Shown: positions 1 to 8,451, counted from the first letter of the stretch. The stretch: 64,000 nt of DNA from Candidatus Caccalectryoclostridium excrementigallinarum (GCA_018714485.1 DVNJ01000001.1:1-64000); one strand, 5' to 3'. Notes: generated from the sequence alone by a model not told the origin. Program-made: numbers and translations.

Positions 1-866
1 GCGATGACCTTGGGCAGATACATGGCGTTTGCCGCGCCGTGAATGATGTGACCGCCGCTGAACGCCGCGCCCGTCTTATGCGCCATGGAGTGAACGATGC
101 CGAGCAGCGCGTTGGAGAACGCCATGCCCGCGAGGCATTGCGCGTCATGCATGGTCTTGCGCGCTTCCATGTCGCCCTCATAGGAATTCTTCAAATTCTC
201 GGCTATGAGCTTGATAGCCCAAAGCGCAAGCGGATCGGTATAGTTGCAATGGAGCGTGGAGACGTAAGCTTCAATGGCGTGCGTCATGGCGTCCATGCCC
301 GTATGCGCGGTGAGCTTGGGAGGCATGGTCTCGGCGAGCGCGGGATCGACGATCGCCACGTCGGGAGTGATATTGAAGTCCGCGAGCGGATATTTGATGC
401 CCTTTTGATAATCCGTGATGACGGAGAAAGCCGTGACTTCGGTCGCCGTTCCGGAAGTGGAAGGAATGGCGCAGAACTTGGCTTTGGTGCGCAGCGTGGG
501 GAACGAGAAAGGTTGGATTATCTCTTCGAAGGAAGTTTCGGGATATTCATAGAACACCCACATTGCCTTCGCCGCGTCGATAGGCGAACCGCCGCCCATG
601 GAGATTATCCAATCAGGCTCGAATTCGCGCATGATCGCCGCGCCCTTCATCACCGTTTCCACGGAAGGATCGGGCTCGACGTTTTCGATGAGTTTGACGT
701 CCATGCCGGCTTTGTTGAGATAGGCGACCGCCTTGTCGACAAAACCGAATCTTTTCATGCTGCCGCCGCCCAAAACGAGCACGGCGCGTTTACCTTTAAG
801 GTTAGAGAGTTCTTCAAGCGCCCCTTCGCCGTGATAAAGATCGCGGGGCAAAGTAAAACGTCCCAT
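1..866 (-). CDS. Iron-containing alcohol dehydrogenase, C-terminus cut by window edge
   Basis: This is a partial group III (Fe-dependent) alcohol dehydrogenase, which would interconvert aldehydes and alcohols with NAD(P)H in the cytoplasm. About 288 of the family's usual 380-390 residues are present. The nucleotide-binding GGGSPIDAAK motif is at residues 91-100. The metal-site segment TGMDAMTHAIEAY lies near 185-200, and further His residues are in HSMAHKTGA and GGHIIHGAAN near 255-275. The ATG at 866 follows a good GGAGGT Shine-Dalgarno. It has its own promoter and stands apart from purB, so it is probably monocistronic at this end. The substrate (ethanol, butanol or a diol) cannot be read from the sequence. 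Confidence 0.9.
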   Translation of the reverse strand, partial: MGRFTLPRDLYHGEGALEELSNLKGKRAVLVLGGGSMKRFGFVDKAVAYLNKAGMDVKLIENVEPDPSVETVMKGAAIMREFEPDWIISMGGGSPIDAAKAMWVFYEYPETSFEEIIQPFSFPTLRTKAKFCAIPSTSGTATEVTAFSVITDYQKGIKYPLADFNITPDVAIVDPALAETMPPKLTAHTGMDAMTHAIEAYVSTLHCNYTDPLALWAIKLIAENLKNSYEGDMEARKTMHDAQCLAGMAFSNALLGIVHSMAHKTGAAFSGGHIIHGAANAMYLPKVI

Positions 867-901
867 AAATTACCTCCGTTTGTTATTTTTTTATCAAAAA
901 T

Positions 902-930
902 AATATACCACTTTTGCGGAAAAATTTCAA
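902..930 (-). promoter_or_regulatory. Sigma-A-type promoter of the alcohol dehydrogenase gene
   Basis: Reading on the minus strand, TTGAAA (930-925), a 17-nt spacer and TATATT (907-902) form a good vegetative promoter, with a TGG extended -10 element. The predicted start near 895 leaves a leader of about 28 nt containing the GGAGGT ribosome site. Confidence 0.7.
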
Positions 931-1012
931 TAGTGCGAGAAAAACTTTTTATGATTTTTACATAAAAATCCGCTTTCTCGTCAAAATCGCCAAAAGTTTT
1001 CCGTCAAAAGCC

Positions 1013-1036
1013 TTTTTATTACCTCGGTAATAAAAA
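1013..1036. promoter_or_regulatory. Perfect AT-rich palindrome, possible operator
   Basis: TTTTTATTACC and GGTAATAAAAA form a perfect 11+11 inverted repeat around two bases. It lies between the purB terminator and the adh promoter, about 80 bp upstream of the -35. It lacks the form of a terminator on either strand, so an operator for the dehydrogenase gene is the more likely reading. No known regulator consensus was recognised. Confidence 0.35.
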
Positions 1037-1064
1037 ACGACTGCCCTTTTGCGGCTTTTTGGGC

Positions 1065-1090
1065 AAAAAAACAGCCGCCGAAGCGACTGT
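1065..1090 (-). terminator. Intrinsic terminator of purB
   Basis: On the minus strand an 8-bp stem (ACAGTCGC/GCGGCTGT, one G-T pair) closes a UUCG loop and is followed by seven T. It lies about 20 bp past the purB stop. Confidence 0.85.
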
Positions 1091-1112
1091 TTTCAATATT
1101 GCGGTCTTTATA

Positions 1113-2543
1113 TCAGACGGAGATATGCGACGTAGCGCCGAGGCAGTCCCTGTTCTTTTCCAGCATGGGCTTGACCTCGTCGCGCAGATATTCCAAGGTC
1201 TGCTCTTTTGCCCTGCCGATGAAGTTTTCGGGGGCGAGCAAGCCGTCTATCCTGTCCTTGATGGCGGCAAAGGCGGGATCGGCTTTTATGCGCCCGATGA
1301 GGTCGTTGTCGCCGCCCTGCTCCTTGACCACGCGCGCCGCATCCATGGAGTGCTCGCGAATGAGTTCGTGCAACTCCTGCCTATCCCCGCCCGCCTTGAC
1401 GCATTCCATGAGAATGACCTCGGTGGACATGAACGGAAGCTCCGCCATGATATGCTTTCTGATCGTCTTTTCGTAGACGACGAGTCCGTCCGCCACGTTG
1501 AGATAAAGCTCCAAGATGGCGTCGAGCGAAAGGAAGGTCTGCGCCATGACCAGGCGGCGGTTGGCGGAGTCGTCCAAGGTGCGCTCGAGCCATTGCGTAC
1601 CGGCGGTGACGGCGGCGTTCACGGGCAGAGAGAGCGCGTAGCGCGCCAGAGAGCAAATGCGTTCGCTGCGCATGGGGTTGCGCTTATATGCCATGGCGGA
1701 AGAACCTATCTGCGATTTCTCGAACGGCTCTTCGATCTCTTTCATGTTTTGAAGGAGGCGGATATCGTTTCCGAACTTATAGGCGCTTTGAGCGATTTGC
1801 GAGAGCACGGAAAGGATATTGTAATCATATTTGCGCGTATATGTCTGTCCCGACAGCGCGAACTTGGACTTGAAGCCCATTTTTTCCACGACCATCTCGT
1901 CGAGTTTCTTGACCTTTTCGTGGTCGCCGTCGAACAGCTGCAAAAAGCTCGCCTGCGTGCCCGTCGTGCCCTTGGCGCCGCGAAGGCGGGTGTTTTCTAT
2001 CACATAGTCGAGGTTTTCGAGGTCGAGCATGAGATCTTGTATCCAAAGCCCCGCTCTCTTGCCCACGGTGACCAGCTGCGCGGGCTGCAGGTGCGTAAAG
2101 CCCAAAGTGGGAAGTCCCGCGTATTTTTCCGCGAACTTGGCGAGCGCGGCGATCACGTTGATGACCTTTTTGCGCAGCATGACAAGTCCGTCGTGATAGA
2201 TGATGGCGTCAGAGTTGTCGGTGACGAAGCAGCTCGTCGCGCCCAAATGGATGATGGGCATCGCCGCGGGGCATTGCTGTCCGTAAGCATAGACGTATGC
2301 CATCACGTCGTGACGCACGACTTTTTCTCTTGCGCGCGCGACGTCGAAATTGATGTCGTCGATATGCGCCTTCATCTGCGCGATCTGTTCGTCGGTTATG
2401 TTGAGTCCGAGTTCCTTTTCGCTCTCCGCGAGCGCTACCCAGAGCTTGCGCCAAAGGACCATGCGGTGCTCTTCGCTGAAATTTTCCAACATGGGTTTGG
2501 TCGCGTAGCGCGTGGTAAGCGGATCGGTATAGGTCATTGCCAT
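1113..2543 (-). CDS. purB: Adenylosuccinate lyase
   Basis: This cytosolic lyase of the fumarase/aspartase superfamily cleaves SAICAR to AICAR and adenylosuccinate to AMP in purine synthesis. The superfamily signature appears as SSAMAYKRNP near residues 284-293, with the catalytic Ser in the flexible loop. At 476 aa it is the longer form, with an extended C-terminal region. The ATG at 2543 is preferred because GAGGTGA lies 5 nt before it; a GTG nine bases upstream would sit inside that ribosome site. It follows sirtuin after a 73-bp gap and ends in a strong terminator. It is not next to other pur genes here. Confidence 0.95.
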   Translation of the reverse strand: MAMTYTDPLTTRYATKPMLENFSEEHRMVLWRKLWVALAESEKELGLNITDEQIAQMKAHIDDINFDVARAREKVVRHDVMAYVYAYGQQCPAAMPIIHLGATSCFVTDNSDAIIYHDGLVMLRKKVINVIAALAKFAEKYAGLPTLGFTHLQPAQLVTVGKRAGLWIQDLMLDLENLDYVIENTRLRGAKGTTGTQASFLQLFDGDHEKVKKLDEMVVEKMGFKSKFALSGQTYTRKYDYNILSVLSQIAQSAYKFGNDIRLLQNMKEIEEPFEKSQIGSSAMAYKRNPMRSERICSLARYALSLPVNAAVTAGTQWLERTLDDSANRRLVMAQTFLSLDAILELYLNVADGLVVYEKTIRKHIMAELPFMSTEVILMECVKAGGDRQELHELIREHSMDAARVVKEQGGDNDLIGRIKADPAFAAIKDRIDGLLAPENFIGRAKEQTLEYLRDEVKPMLEKNRDCLGATSHISV

Positions 2544-2625
2544 AAAGTTCACCTCGTAAAAATTCTTCTTATATATATTACCTTATAATAGGTGAAAAAG
2601 CAAGCGCGCAGCGCCCGAAATTGCC

Positions 2626-3357
2626 TCAAAGCACTCTTGCGCAGGCGGAAAAGACGTCGCCGACTTTTTCATGAAAGACGAGGTCGGCTTTTTTGTCGAG
2701 CGGCGTTATGTCGCGGTTGATGAGGACGAGGTTTTCTCCGCCGAAATATTGCGGCATGGCGGCGGCGGGATAGACGGTGAGCGACGTGCCCGCGATGATG
2801 AGCGTTTTCGCCCGCGCCACGGCTGAGATCGCGCCGCGCATGACCTCTTCGCTCAGAGCCTCTTCATATAAGACCACGTCGGGCTTGACAACGCCGCCGC
2901 AGTCGCAGCGCGGAACGCCCGAGGCGTTTTGAATAAATTGCGCGGAAAAACTCTTTCCGCATTTTCGGCAATAGTTACGCATCACCGAGCCATGCAACTC
3001 AAAGACCTTTTTGCTCCCCGCCGCGGCATGAAGCCCGTCGATGTTTTGCGTGACGACGGCGTCCCAAAGCCCTCTCTTCTCCCATTCGGCGCAGAGAATG
3101 TGCGCGGCGTTGGGAGATTTTGACAGACAGATGAGGATCTTTTCGCGGTAAAAGTCGAAAAATTCGCGCGTATGCGTCATGAAAAATGAGTGCGAAAGCA
3201 TAACTTCGGGCGGATAGGCGAATTTTTGCGCATAAAGTCCGTCTTTTGAGCGGAAGTCGGGAATGCCGCTTTCCGTGGACATGCCCGCTCCGCCGAAGAG
3301 AACCACTCCGCCGCGCGCTATCATATGCGCGAGTTTTTCAACGCTTTCTCCGTTCAT
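2626..3357 (-). CDS. cobB: Sir2-family NAD-dependent protein deacylase
   Basis: A 243-aa sirtuin, expected to remove acyl groups from protein lysines using NAD. GAGMSTESGIPDFR (about residues 23-36) is the NAD-binding loop, TQNIDGLH lies near 107, and the catalytic His is in FELHGS. Four zinc Cys are present as CRKC near 128 and CDC near 150. The ATG at 3357 overlaps the stop of the GH30 gene as ATGA, so translation is probably coupled; an upstream-extended reading would run through the GH30 frame and is rejected. Pairing with a secreted glycosidase is unusual. The symbol is by family; whether it deacetylates or desuccinylates is unknown. Confidence 0.9.
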   Translation of the reverse strand: MNGESVEKLAHMIARGGVVLFGGAGMSTESGIPDFRSKDGLYAQKFAYPPEVMLSHSFFMTHTREFFDFYREKILICLSKSPNAAHILCAEWEKRGLWDAVVTQNIDGLHAAAGSKKVFELHGSVMRNYCRKCGKSFSAQFIQNASGVPRCDCGGVVKPDVVLYEEALSEEVMRGAISAVARAKTLIIAGTSLTVYPAAAMPQYFGGENLVLINRDITPLDKKADLVFHEKVGDVFSACARVL

Positions 3358-4916
3358 TGCAAAACGAGCGTAGTCACGCTGTTTTCGCGCAAAGTTATGC
3401 CGCCCTCGAAAGTGAAGGAGTCCTCGACTAAGTTTTCCGCCTGAGTCGTGAAGGTCACTTGCGCAGTCGAGCCGACGAAAGCGTCGAGTCCGTTCAATTT
3501 GAGGCTCTTTTCCTTTCCGTCGTTGATGAAGATCGCCACAACGCTGCCGTCCGGCTTGACAAAGACGCCCGCGTCCACGCCCGCCCAACCGGCAGTGTCG
3601 GAGAGCTTTGCCTCGACGCGCTTGTCGCCGCTATCCAAAAACTTACTTATCTGCGCAAAAGTATAGTAGCGTTTGAGCACATAGACGTCCCCGCTTTCTT
3701 CGTTCCAATAGACGAGTCCGTCGTTATAGCCGCCCTTGGCGACCGAGAGCCACCAACTCCACTCCACCGCGTCTATCATGGTGAGGTCGCGCAAAATGAC
3801 TTTGGCGAGGAACATTCCGCTCTCTATCGTGTTAAATTCTCCCCATTCCATTTCGCAGAACTCGGAAGAAGCTATCTTGAGCTCGGGATAATTCTTGTCT
3901 ATGAACCGGGCGAAGCGCTTGCGGTCGTACTTGCTGTCGTTGGCGCCGTAAGCATGCACGGAGATCTCGTCCAGCTCGGCAAAATAATCGTATTTGCTCA
4001 TCTCGTCCAAATAGTCGCGGATGTCATAGTCGAGATAATAAAGATAATTGCCCGATTCGAAGGCGTCGAGCTTGAAGGAAGTCCCCTTTTCCGCATTGAA
4101 TTTTTGCAGCTGCTCATAGAATACCTCATAAAAAGCCGCCAAGACCTCGGGATCGTAATGGCAGCCCTCTTGCGAAGAGCCTTCGCCGCCCCACTTCCAT
4201 TGCGGCTCGTTGACGGGGCTTATCCAAACCTCGGGAACGGAGGGCAGATCTTTGAGATAGGTCTCGTAAAGATGATTTGTAATTATGAGCAAATACCACG
4301 AATATTCTTCGTAAAACTCCTCTTTGAGGTTGTTTTGATATTCTTCACTCCCCGTGCAAACGCCCGAATGCGTCATCAGATAGTGCGGCGAGTTGGAAAA
4401 GAAGACCACCTTTTCGATGTTCCCGAGCGCAAGCGCCTTTTCGAACATGCCGCGCACGGCGGCGTCGCGCTCGAAGTCATAGTTGCTCTCATCGAGAAAG
4501 TCTGAAGGCTCGGAATAATTCTCCGCCACGAAAAAGCTTTCCGCGCGGCGCAGCTTGTCAAAGCCGGGATTGTTGTAAGGCCAAACGTCGTCGAGCGAGG
4601 CGTCAGCCGACCCGCCGCCGATATTATAGCGGAAAATGCTCAGCTCCAAGCCGCTGTCGCCGTAGAGCATTTCCAAAGCCTCGTCCGCCTGCTCTTCGTG
4701 CTCCGCCTTGCCCAAGTCTTGATAGATCCAGGCGGAAGAAGCGCCGAAGCCCGAGATAGTCTGCTTTTCTTCGGCAAGATCGATATTGAGGCGCAGCGGC
4801 GCAAAGGCGACTAAGGAATAGATGGCGATGCCCAAAATGCAAAGCAAAAGCATGCTTGCGATAACGATAAGCGATATTTTAACGGCTTTTTTGCCCTTTT
4901 GCGAAAGCTCTTTCAA
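3354..4916 (-). CDS. Membrane-anchored glycoside hydrolase family 30-like enzyme
   Basis: A 520-aa predicted extracellular glycosidase with a cytoplasmic start, one hydrophobic segment around residues 12-40 and a TIM-barrel plus beta-domain body. WISPVNEPQW near residue 235 carries the GH30 acid/base Glu, and IASSEFCEMEW near 350 carries the likely nucleophile Glu. The substrate could be a beta-1,6-glucan, xylan or glucosylceramide-like glycan and cannot be decided. The TTG at 4916 is chosen because AGGGG lies just upstream and a consensus promoter starts transcription near 4937; a TTG at 4979 would lie upstream of that promoter. The gene is coupled to the sirtuin. Confidence 0.85.
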   Translation of the reverse strand: MKELSQKGKKAVKISLIVIASMLLLCILGIAIYSLVAFAPLRLNIDLAEEKQTISGFGASSAWIYQDLGKAEHEEQADEALEMLYGDSGLELSIFRYNIGGGSADASLDDVWPYNNPGFDKLRRAESFFVAENYSEPSDFLDESNYDFERDAAVRGMFEKALALGNIEKVVFFSNSPHYLMTHSGVCTGSEEYQNNLKEEFYEEYSWYLLIITNHLYETYLKDLPSVPEVWISPVNEPQWKWGGEGSSQEGCHYDPEVLAAFYEVFYEQLQKFNAEKGTSFKLDAFESGNYLYYLDYDIRDYLDEMSKYDYFAELDEISVHAYGANDSKYDRKRFARFIDKNYPELKIASSEFCEMEWGEFNTIESGMFLAKVILRDLTMIDAVEWSWWLSVAKGGYNDGLVYWNEESGDVYVLKRYYTFAQISKFLDSGDKRVEAKLSDTAGWAGVDAGVFVKPDGSVVAIFINDGKEKSLKLNGLDAFVGSTAQVTFTTQAENLVEDSFTFEGGITLRENSVTTLVLQ

Positions 4917-4943
4917 GATTCCCCTCTCACTTTTGATATTAAA

Positions 4944-4972
4944 ATTATAAGATAAAAAGGGGAAATTGTCAA
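4944..4972 (-). promoter_or_regulatory. Consensus sigma-A promoter of the GH30-sirtuin unit
   Basis: TTGACA (4972-4967), exactly 17 nt, then TATAAT (4949-4944): a full match to both boxes. The predicted start near 4937 gives a roughly 20-nt leader and fixes the TTG start at 4916. Confidence 0.85.
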
Positions 4973-5011
4973 GGCGCAAACTCCCCGCCTTTGCTTATTT
5001 TGGCGCATTGA

Positions 5012-5037
5012 TCAAAAGCGACCCGTTGCGGTCGCTT
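5012..5037 (-). terminator. Intrinsic terminator after spoIVB and its tail
   Basis: AAGCGACC and GGTCGCTT form an 8-bp stem around a 6-nt loop, followed on the minus strand by TTTTGA. It separates the nadK-argR-recN-spoIVB unit, or the small transcript described just upstream, from GH30. Confidence 0.75.
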
Positions 5038-5124
5038 GAACTATGCGGGAATGGTATATATCTTTACATCTTTTAGGGCATCAAATTCAAAGATTATATC
5101 GCTATCTGTAATAACTTTTTCTTT
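5012..5124 (-). ncRNA. Candidate small RNA between spoIVB and GH30
   Basis: A promoter-like TTGACA (5159-5154), 17 nt, TATAAC (5136-5131) directly follows the spoIVB stop, and the intrinsic terminator at 5012-5037 would end a transcript of about 110 nt. No ATG-initiated reading frame of useful length lies inside it. The rival explanation is that this is the in-frame protein tail listed next. Function unknown. Confidence 0.3.
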
Positions 5125-5160
5125 CTCGGCGTTATATATCGCAAAAGCGTTTTTGTCAAC
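5041..5160 (-). other. Open in-frame tail of 39 codons after the spoIVB stop
   Basis: Immediately after the TAA of spoIVB, and in the same frame, 39 sense codons run to a TAG. The encoded peptide looks protein-like (segments such as AFAIYNAEKEKVITDSD and IIFEFDALKDVKIYTIP) but has no start codon of its own. Its codons are more AT-rich than those of its neighbours. It could be a remnant of a lost gene, a former C-terminal extension, stop-codon read-through, or chance. No family was recognised. Confidence 0.3.
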
Positions 5161-6270
5161 TTATCTTCCCATCATCCACTCCGCATAGACGGCGTAACCT
5201 TTGGTGGGGTCGTCGATGAGCACATGCGTTATGGCGCCGACCAATTTCCCGTTCTGAATGACGGGGCTGCCGCTCATGCCCTGAACGATCCCGCCCGTTT
5301 CCGCGAGCAGCTTTCTGTCCGTGACCCTCACGACCATGCTCTTATCCAAGGGGGAATTTTGCCTTTCCGCCTTAATTATCTCTATCTCGTAAAGACGCGG
5401 AGACGTCCCGAAAACGGTGGAATAGATATAAGCCTTGCCCGGTTGAACGCTTTCGCGGGGCGCGACGGCGATCTCGGTGAGTTTTTCGCCGTTGCCGCAA
5501 TATTTGCCGAAAATGCCGAAGATATTGTCAGAATCGATCTCGCCGATGCTGCCCGACTCTTTTGAATAAACGCCTTTGAGTTCACCCGCCTTGCCGCGCT
5601 TACCGGGGACGACGCCCTTGATCGCGGCGGGATAGATATTCCCGCCCTCGGGCTCGATCGTGTTGCCGTGGGCGTCTTTGACGGGGTGACCCAAGGCGCC
5701 GTATCTGCCGCGCCCGTCCACGAAAGTCAGCGTCCCCACGCCCGAAACGCTCTCTTGAAGCATGAGTCCGAGCTTTTTTTGCCCGTTGACCGAATCCTCG
5801 GCGGGCGTGACGAGATAATTTTCCCGCTTTCCCGCATGCTCGATCGTCACGGTGACTTCGCCGTCGTTCTTTTCGAGCAAGCGGGCGATGTCCTCCGCGC
5901 TCCTCACCTGCTCGCCGTTTATCGCGCAAAGCAGGTCGCCTTGATCTATCTCTATCCCCGAAAAGGGAGTGACGACGCCGTTTTTCGTGACGACGCCCAC
6001 CTTAGAAGTGATGATGACTCCCTGCGGACGAATGTCGATGCCGATGGGATAACCGCCCAAAAGGACGGTCTCCTCGCCGCTCATGGCGGGAAGACTCGCC
6101 GTCTCTTCGAGCCGAAGCGAGTTGCTCTCTTTTGCCGCGCCCGCCGCGCAAAGGGCGGCGCCGCCTCTTATGTCCTCTTGAAAAAAGCCGCCCGCTCCCG
6201 CAAGCGCCGCGCATAAAAGCAGGGCGCAGACAAGGGGAACAAGCAGCGTGGAAAAAACTTTTTTGTTCAT
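5161..6270 (-). CDS. spoIVB: SpoIVB peptidase, forespore-to-mother-cell signalling protease
   Basis: A 369-aa S55-family serine peptidase. In spore formers it is made in the forespore, crosses into the intermembrane space and triggers SpoIVFB-dependent pro-sigma-K processing. An N-terminal hydrophobic segment spans residues 7-27, followed by a PDZ domain (about 110-170). The catalytic His is in GALGHPV near 193 and the Ser in GMSGSPV near 333. GGAGAG precedes the ATG. It ends the nadK-argR-recN-spoIVB run, as in Bacillus, but spo0A does not follow. An intact sigK elsewhere in the window fits its role. Confidence 0.95.
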   Translation of the reverse strand: MNKKVFSTLLVPLVCALLLCAALAGAGGFFQEDIRGGAALCAAGAAKESNSLRLEETASLPAMSGEETVLLGGYPIGIDIRPQGVIITSKVGVVTKNGVVTPFSGIEIDQGDLLCAINGEQVRSAEDIARLLEKNDGEVTVTIEHAGKRENYLVTPAEDSVNGQKKLGLMLQESVSGVGTLTFVDGRGRYGALGHPVKDAHGNTIEPEGGNIYPAAIKGVVPGKRGKAGELKGVYSKESGSIGEIDSDNIFGIFGKYCGNGEKLTEIAVAPRESVQPGKAYIYSTVFGTSPRLYEIEIIKAERQNSPLDKSMVVRVTDRKLLAETGGIVQGMSGSPVIQNGKLVGAITHVLIDDPTKGYAVYAEWMMGR

Positions 6271-6306
6271 GCTGCTCTCCTTGCGGATAGTGTAAGGAAA
6301 AAGCGC

Positions 6307-7998
6307 TTATTTATTCATCTCGGCTTTATATTCGTCGGCGTGAGCCTTCATCTCCTCCGCGTGCAAAAGCGCATGCTTGCTGTATTGCGCGCCGCCGATG
6401 AGGCGGGAGATCTCCGAAAGCATGCCCTGCCTGTCGAGCGGGGTGAGCGAGGTGAAAGTGCTGCCCTCTTTGACAAACTTTGAGATGAGATACTGCCTGT
6501 CCGCCATGCTCGCCAGCTGAGGCATGTGGGTGACCGCCAAAACCTGCTTGCCGCGCGAGATGTTATAAAGTTTTTCCGCGACAGTCTGCGCGGTCTCGCC
6601 GCTGATACCCGTGTCTATCTCGTCGAAGATCATCGTCTGAATGCCGAAACCCGAGGGCAGGCAGTTTTTGAGCGCGAGCATAAAGCGGGAAAGCTCGCCA
6701 CCCGAAATTATCTTTGAGAGCGGGCGCGGGGGTTGACCGGAGTTGGCGGAAAAGAGGAATTGCGCCTCGTCGCTCCCCTGCGGAGAGAATTTCGCGCTCT
6801 CTTTTTCGGGAAGAGGGGCAAAGTCCACGACAAAGGCGGCGTTCTTCATTCCCAGCTGTTTAAGCTCGCCCGTCACGCTTTGAGCGAACTTTTCCGCCGC
6901 CGCGCGGCGCAGAGCGGATATTTTTTGCGTATTTTCATAGAGCCTGTCTTCGAGTTCAACGATCTTTTTCTTCAAGATCTCCGCCTCGGCAGAGGCGTCG
7001 TCGAACTTATCTCTCTTTTCTTTGAGCTTTTCGCATTCGTTCAAGATCTCTTGAACGCTCGAGCCGTATTTTCTCTTCAAGGAATTTATCTTGGCGATGC
7101 GCTCTTCGACGTAGCGCGCCTTCCCCTCGTCGAATTCGGAAGCGCTCAAAATGCCGCTCACTTCCGCCGCGATGTCGTCCAATTCTATGCTCACCGCGTC
7201 GAGGCGTTCGATGAGCGCGCCGAGTGCGGGTTCGTCGTCGCTCACGCGCGTAAGCTCCTTCATCGCCGCTGACACATTCTCCACCGCGCCGCCTTCGCCG
7301 CTCAAAGCCTGCTCCGCCGCGGAAAGCGAGGTCAGATAAGCCTCGAAATTGTTCAACTTGCGGCGCAGGGCATGAAGCTCTTCTTCTTCGCCCTCTTTGA
7401 GGCAGGCGTCTTCGATCTCGCTTATGCGAAAGTCGAGATATTCCCGATCCTCGCCGGCTATCTCATCATATTCGGCAATTTTGCGCTTATAGCCATGATA
7501 TTGCGCGCAAAGTTCCTCTTGCTCTTTCAAAGCCTTTTTGAGCGCCTCGCCCGCGAATTCGTCCACGACGTTAAGGTGCTGCTTGGGATCGAGAAGGCTC
7601 ACCGATTCATGCTGCCCGTAAATGTCCGCGAGGAGCGAAGAAAGCTCTTTGAGCATGGAAAGGGTGACTTTTCTGCCGTTGACGCGGCAAACGCTCGCCC
7701 CGTCTTCCGACATGGAGCGGGAGAGCATCAACTCCCCTTCCTCTTCTATCCCGTATTCGTCCAAAAGCTTCTTTATCTCGGGAGTTATCTCGTCGAAATA
7801 GGCAAAGACGCGCGCCGTCTTTTCGCCGTATCTGATCAAACTTTTGTCCGCGCGCGTGCCCAAGACAAAGTTTACGCTGTCGATGATGATGGATTTGCCC
7901 GCGCCCGTCTCGCCGGAGAGAATGTTCAGCCCCTTGCCGAACTCCACTTCCAGCTTGTCTATGAGCGCAATGTTTTCTATCGTTAAAGCGGTAAGCAT
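6307..7998 (-). CDS. recN: DNA repair protein RecN
   Basis: A 563-aa SMC-like ATPase that acts early at double-strand breaks in recombination repair. Walker A is GETGAGKS (residues 29-36); central coiled-coil arms run through about 160-360; the signature SGGELSR and the Walker B/D-loop FDEIDTGISG (near 460) complete the split ATPase head. Full family length. The ATG at 7998 shares one base with the TAA of argR, so the two are coupled. The argR-recN-spoIVB order is conserved in endospore formers. Confidence 0.96.
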   Translation of the reverse strand: MLTALTIENIALIDKLEVEFGKGLNILSGETGAGKSIIIDSVNFVLGTRADKSLIRYGEKTARVFAYFDEITPEIKKLLDEYGIEEEGELMLSRSMSEDGASVCRVNGRKVTLSMLKELSSLLADIYGQHESVSLLDPKQHLNVVDEFAGEALKKALKEQEELCAQYHGYKRKIAEYDEIAGEDREYLDFRISEIEDACLKEGEEEELHALRRKLNNFEAYLTSLSAAEQALSGEGGAVENVSAAMKELTRVSDDEPALGALIERLDAVSIELDDIAAEVSGILSASEFDEGKARYVEERIAKINSLKRKYGSSVQEILNECEKLKEKRDKFDDASAEAEILKKKIVELEDRLYENTQKISALRRAAAEKFAQSVTGELKQLGMKNAAFVVDFAPLPEKESAKFSPQGSDEAQFLFSANSGQPPRPLSKIISGGELSRFMLALKNCLPSGFGIQTMIFDEIDTGISGETAQTVAEKLYNISRGKQVLAVTHMPQLASMADRQYLISKFVKEGSTFTSLTPLDRQGMLSEISRLIGGAQYSKHALLHAEEMKAHADEYKAEMNK

Positions 7999-8450
7999 TA
8001 TTCGAGAGTGTTTTCCAACTGTTTTTTTACTTCTTCGGCGTGTTCCGCCGTGTCGCAGATGATGAGGATCGTGTCGTCGCCCGCAACGCTGCCCAAGACG
8101 TTTTCGTAACTCATGGAATCGACAAAGGCGCCCGCCGTGCCCGCCGTGCCCGTCACCGTGCGGATCACGATCAGGTTGTTGGCGCGGTTTATCGAAACGA
8201 CCGCTTCGCGGAACATGGTCCCGAATTTCCCCATCGTCTGCGGACGCGCGTTTTCCACCAATGAATACTTGTAGCTGCCGCTTATCGTCTGGCTTTTTAT
8301 CAGTCCCAAGTCCTTTATGTCGCGCGAGACGGTCGCCTGCGTGACGTTGAAGCCCGAGCTTTGAAGCAGGGAGACGAGGTCTTCCTGCGTTTCGATGTCG
8401 CGCTCTTTGATAAGCTCGATTATTCTGCGTTGTCTTGCGTTTCTTGTCAT
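7998..8450 (-). CDS. argR: Arginine repressor ArgR/AhrC
   Basis: A 150-aa transcription factor that represses arginine synthesis, and in Bacillus activates catabolism, when bound to arginine. The winged helix-turn-helix contains ATVSRDIK at residues 39-46. The C-terminal oligomerisation and arginine-binding domain contains GSVAGDDTIL near 120, where the paired Asp residues contact arginine. The ATG is one base from the nadK stop. No arginine genes are in the window, so it acts in trans; its position in the recN cluster is ancestral. Confidence 0.95.
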   Translation of the reverse strand: MTRNARQRRIIELIKERDIETQEDLVSLLQSSGFNVTQATVSRDIKDLGLIKSQTISGSYKYSLVENARPQTMGKFGTMFREAVVSINRANNLIVIRTVTGTAGTAGAFVDSMSYENVLGSVAGDDTILIICDTAEHAEEVKKQLENTLE

Positions 8451-8451
8451 A

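Noticed and set aside
1059-2588. Plus-strand reading frame of about 500 codons opposite purB
   Set aside because: Antisense to adenylosuccinate lyase and covers the purB terminator; no supporting signals.
2543-2620. Promoter for purB (TTGCTT with TAATAT)
   Set aside because: The -10 matches the consensus at only four positions, and the region is AT-rich enough to give such matches by chance.
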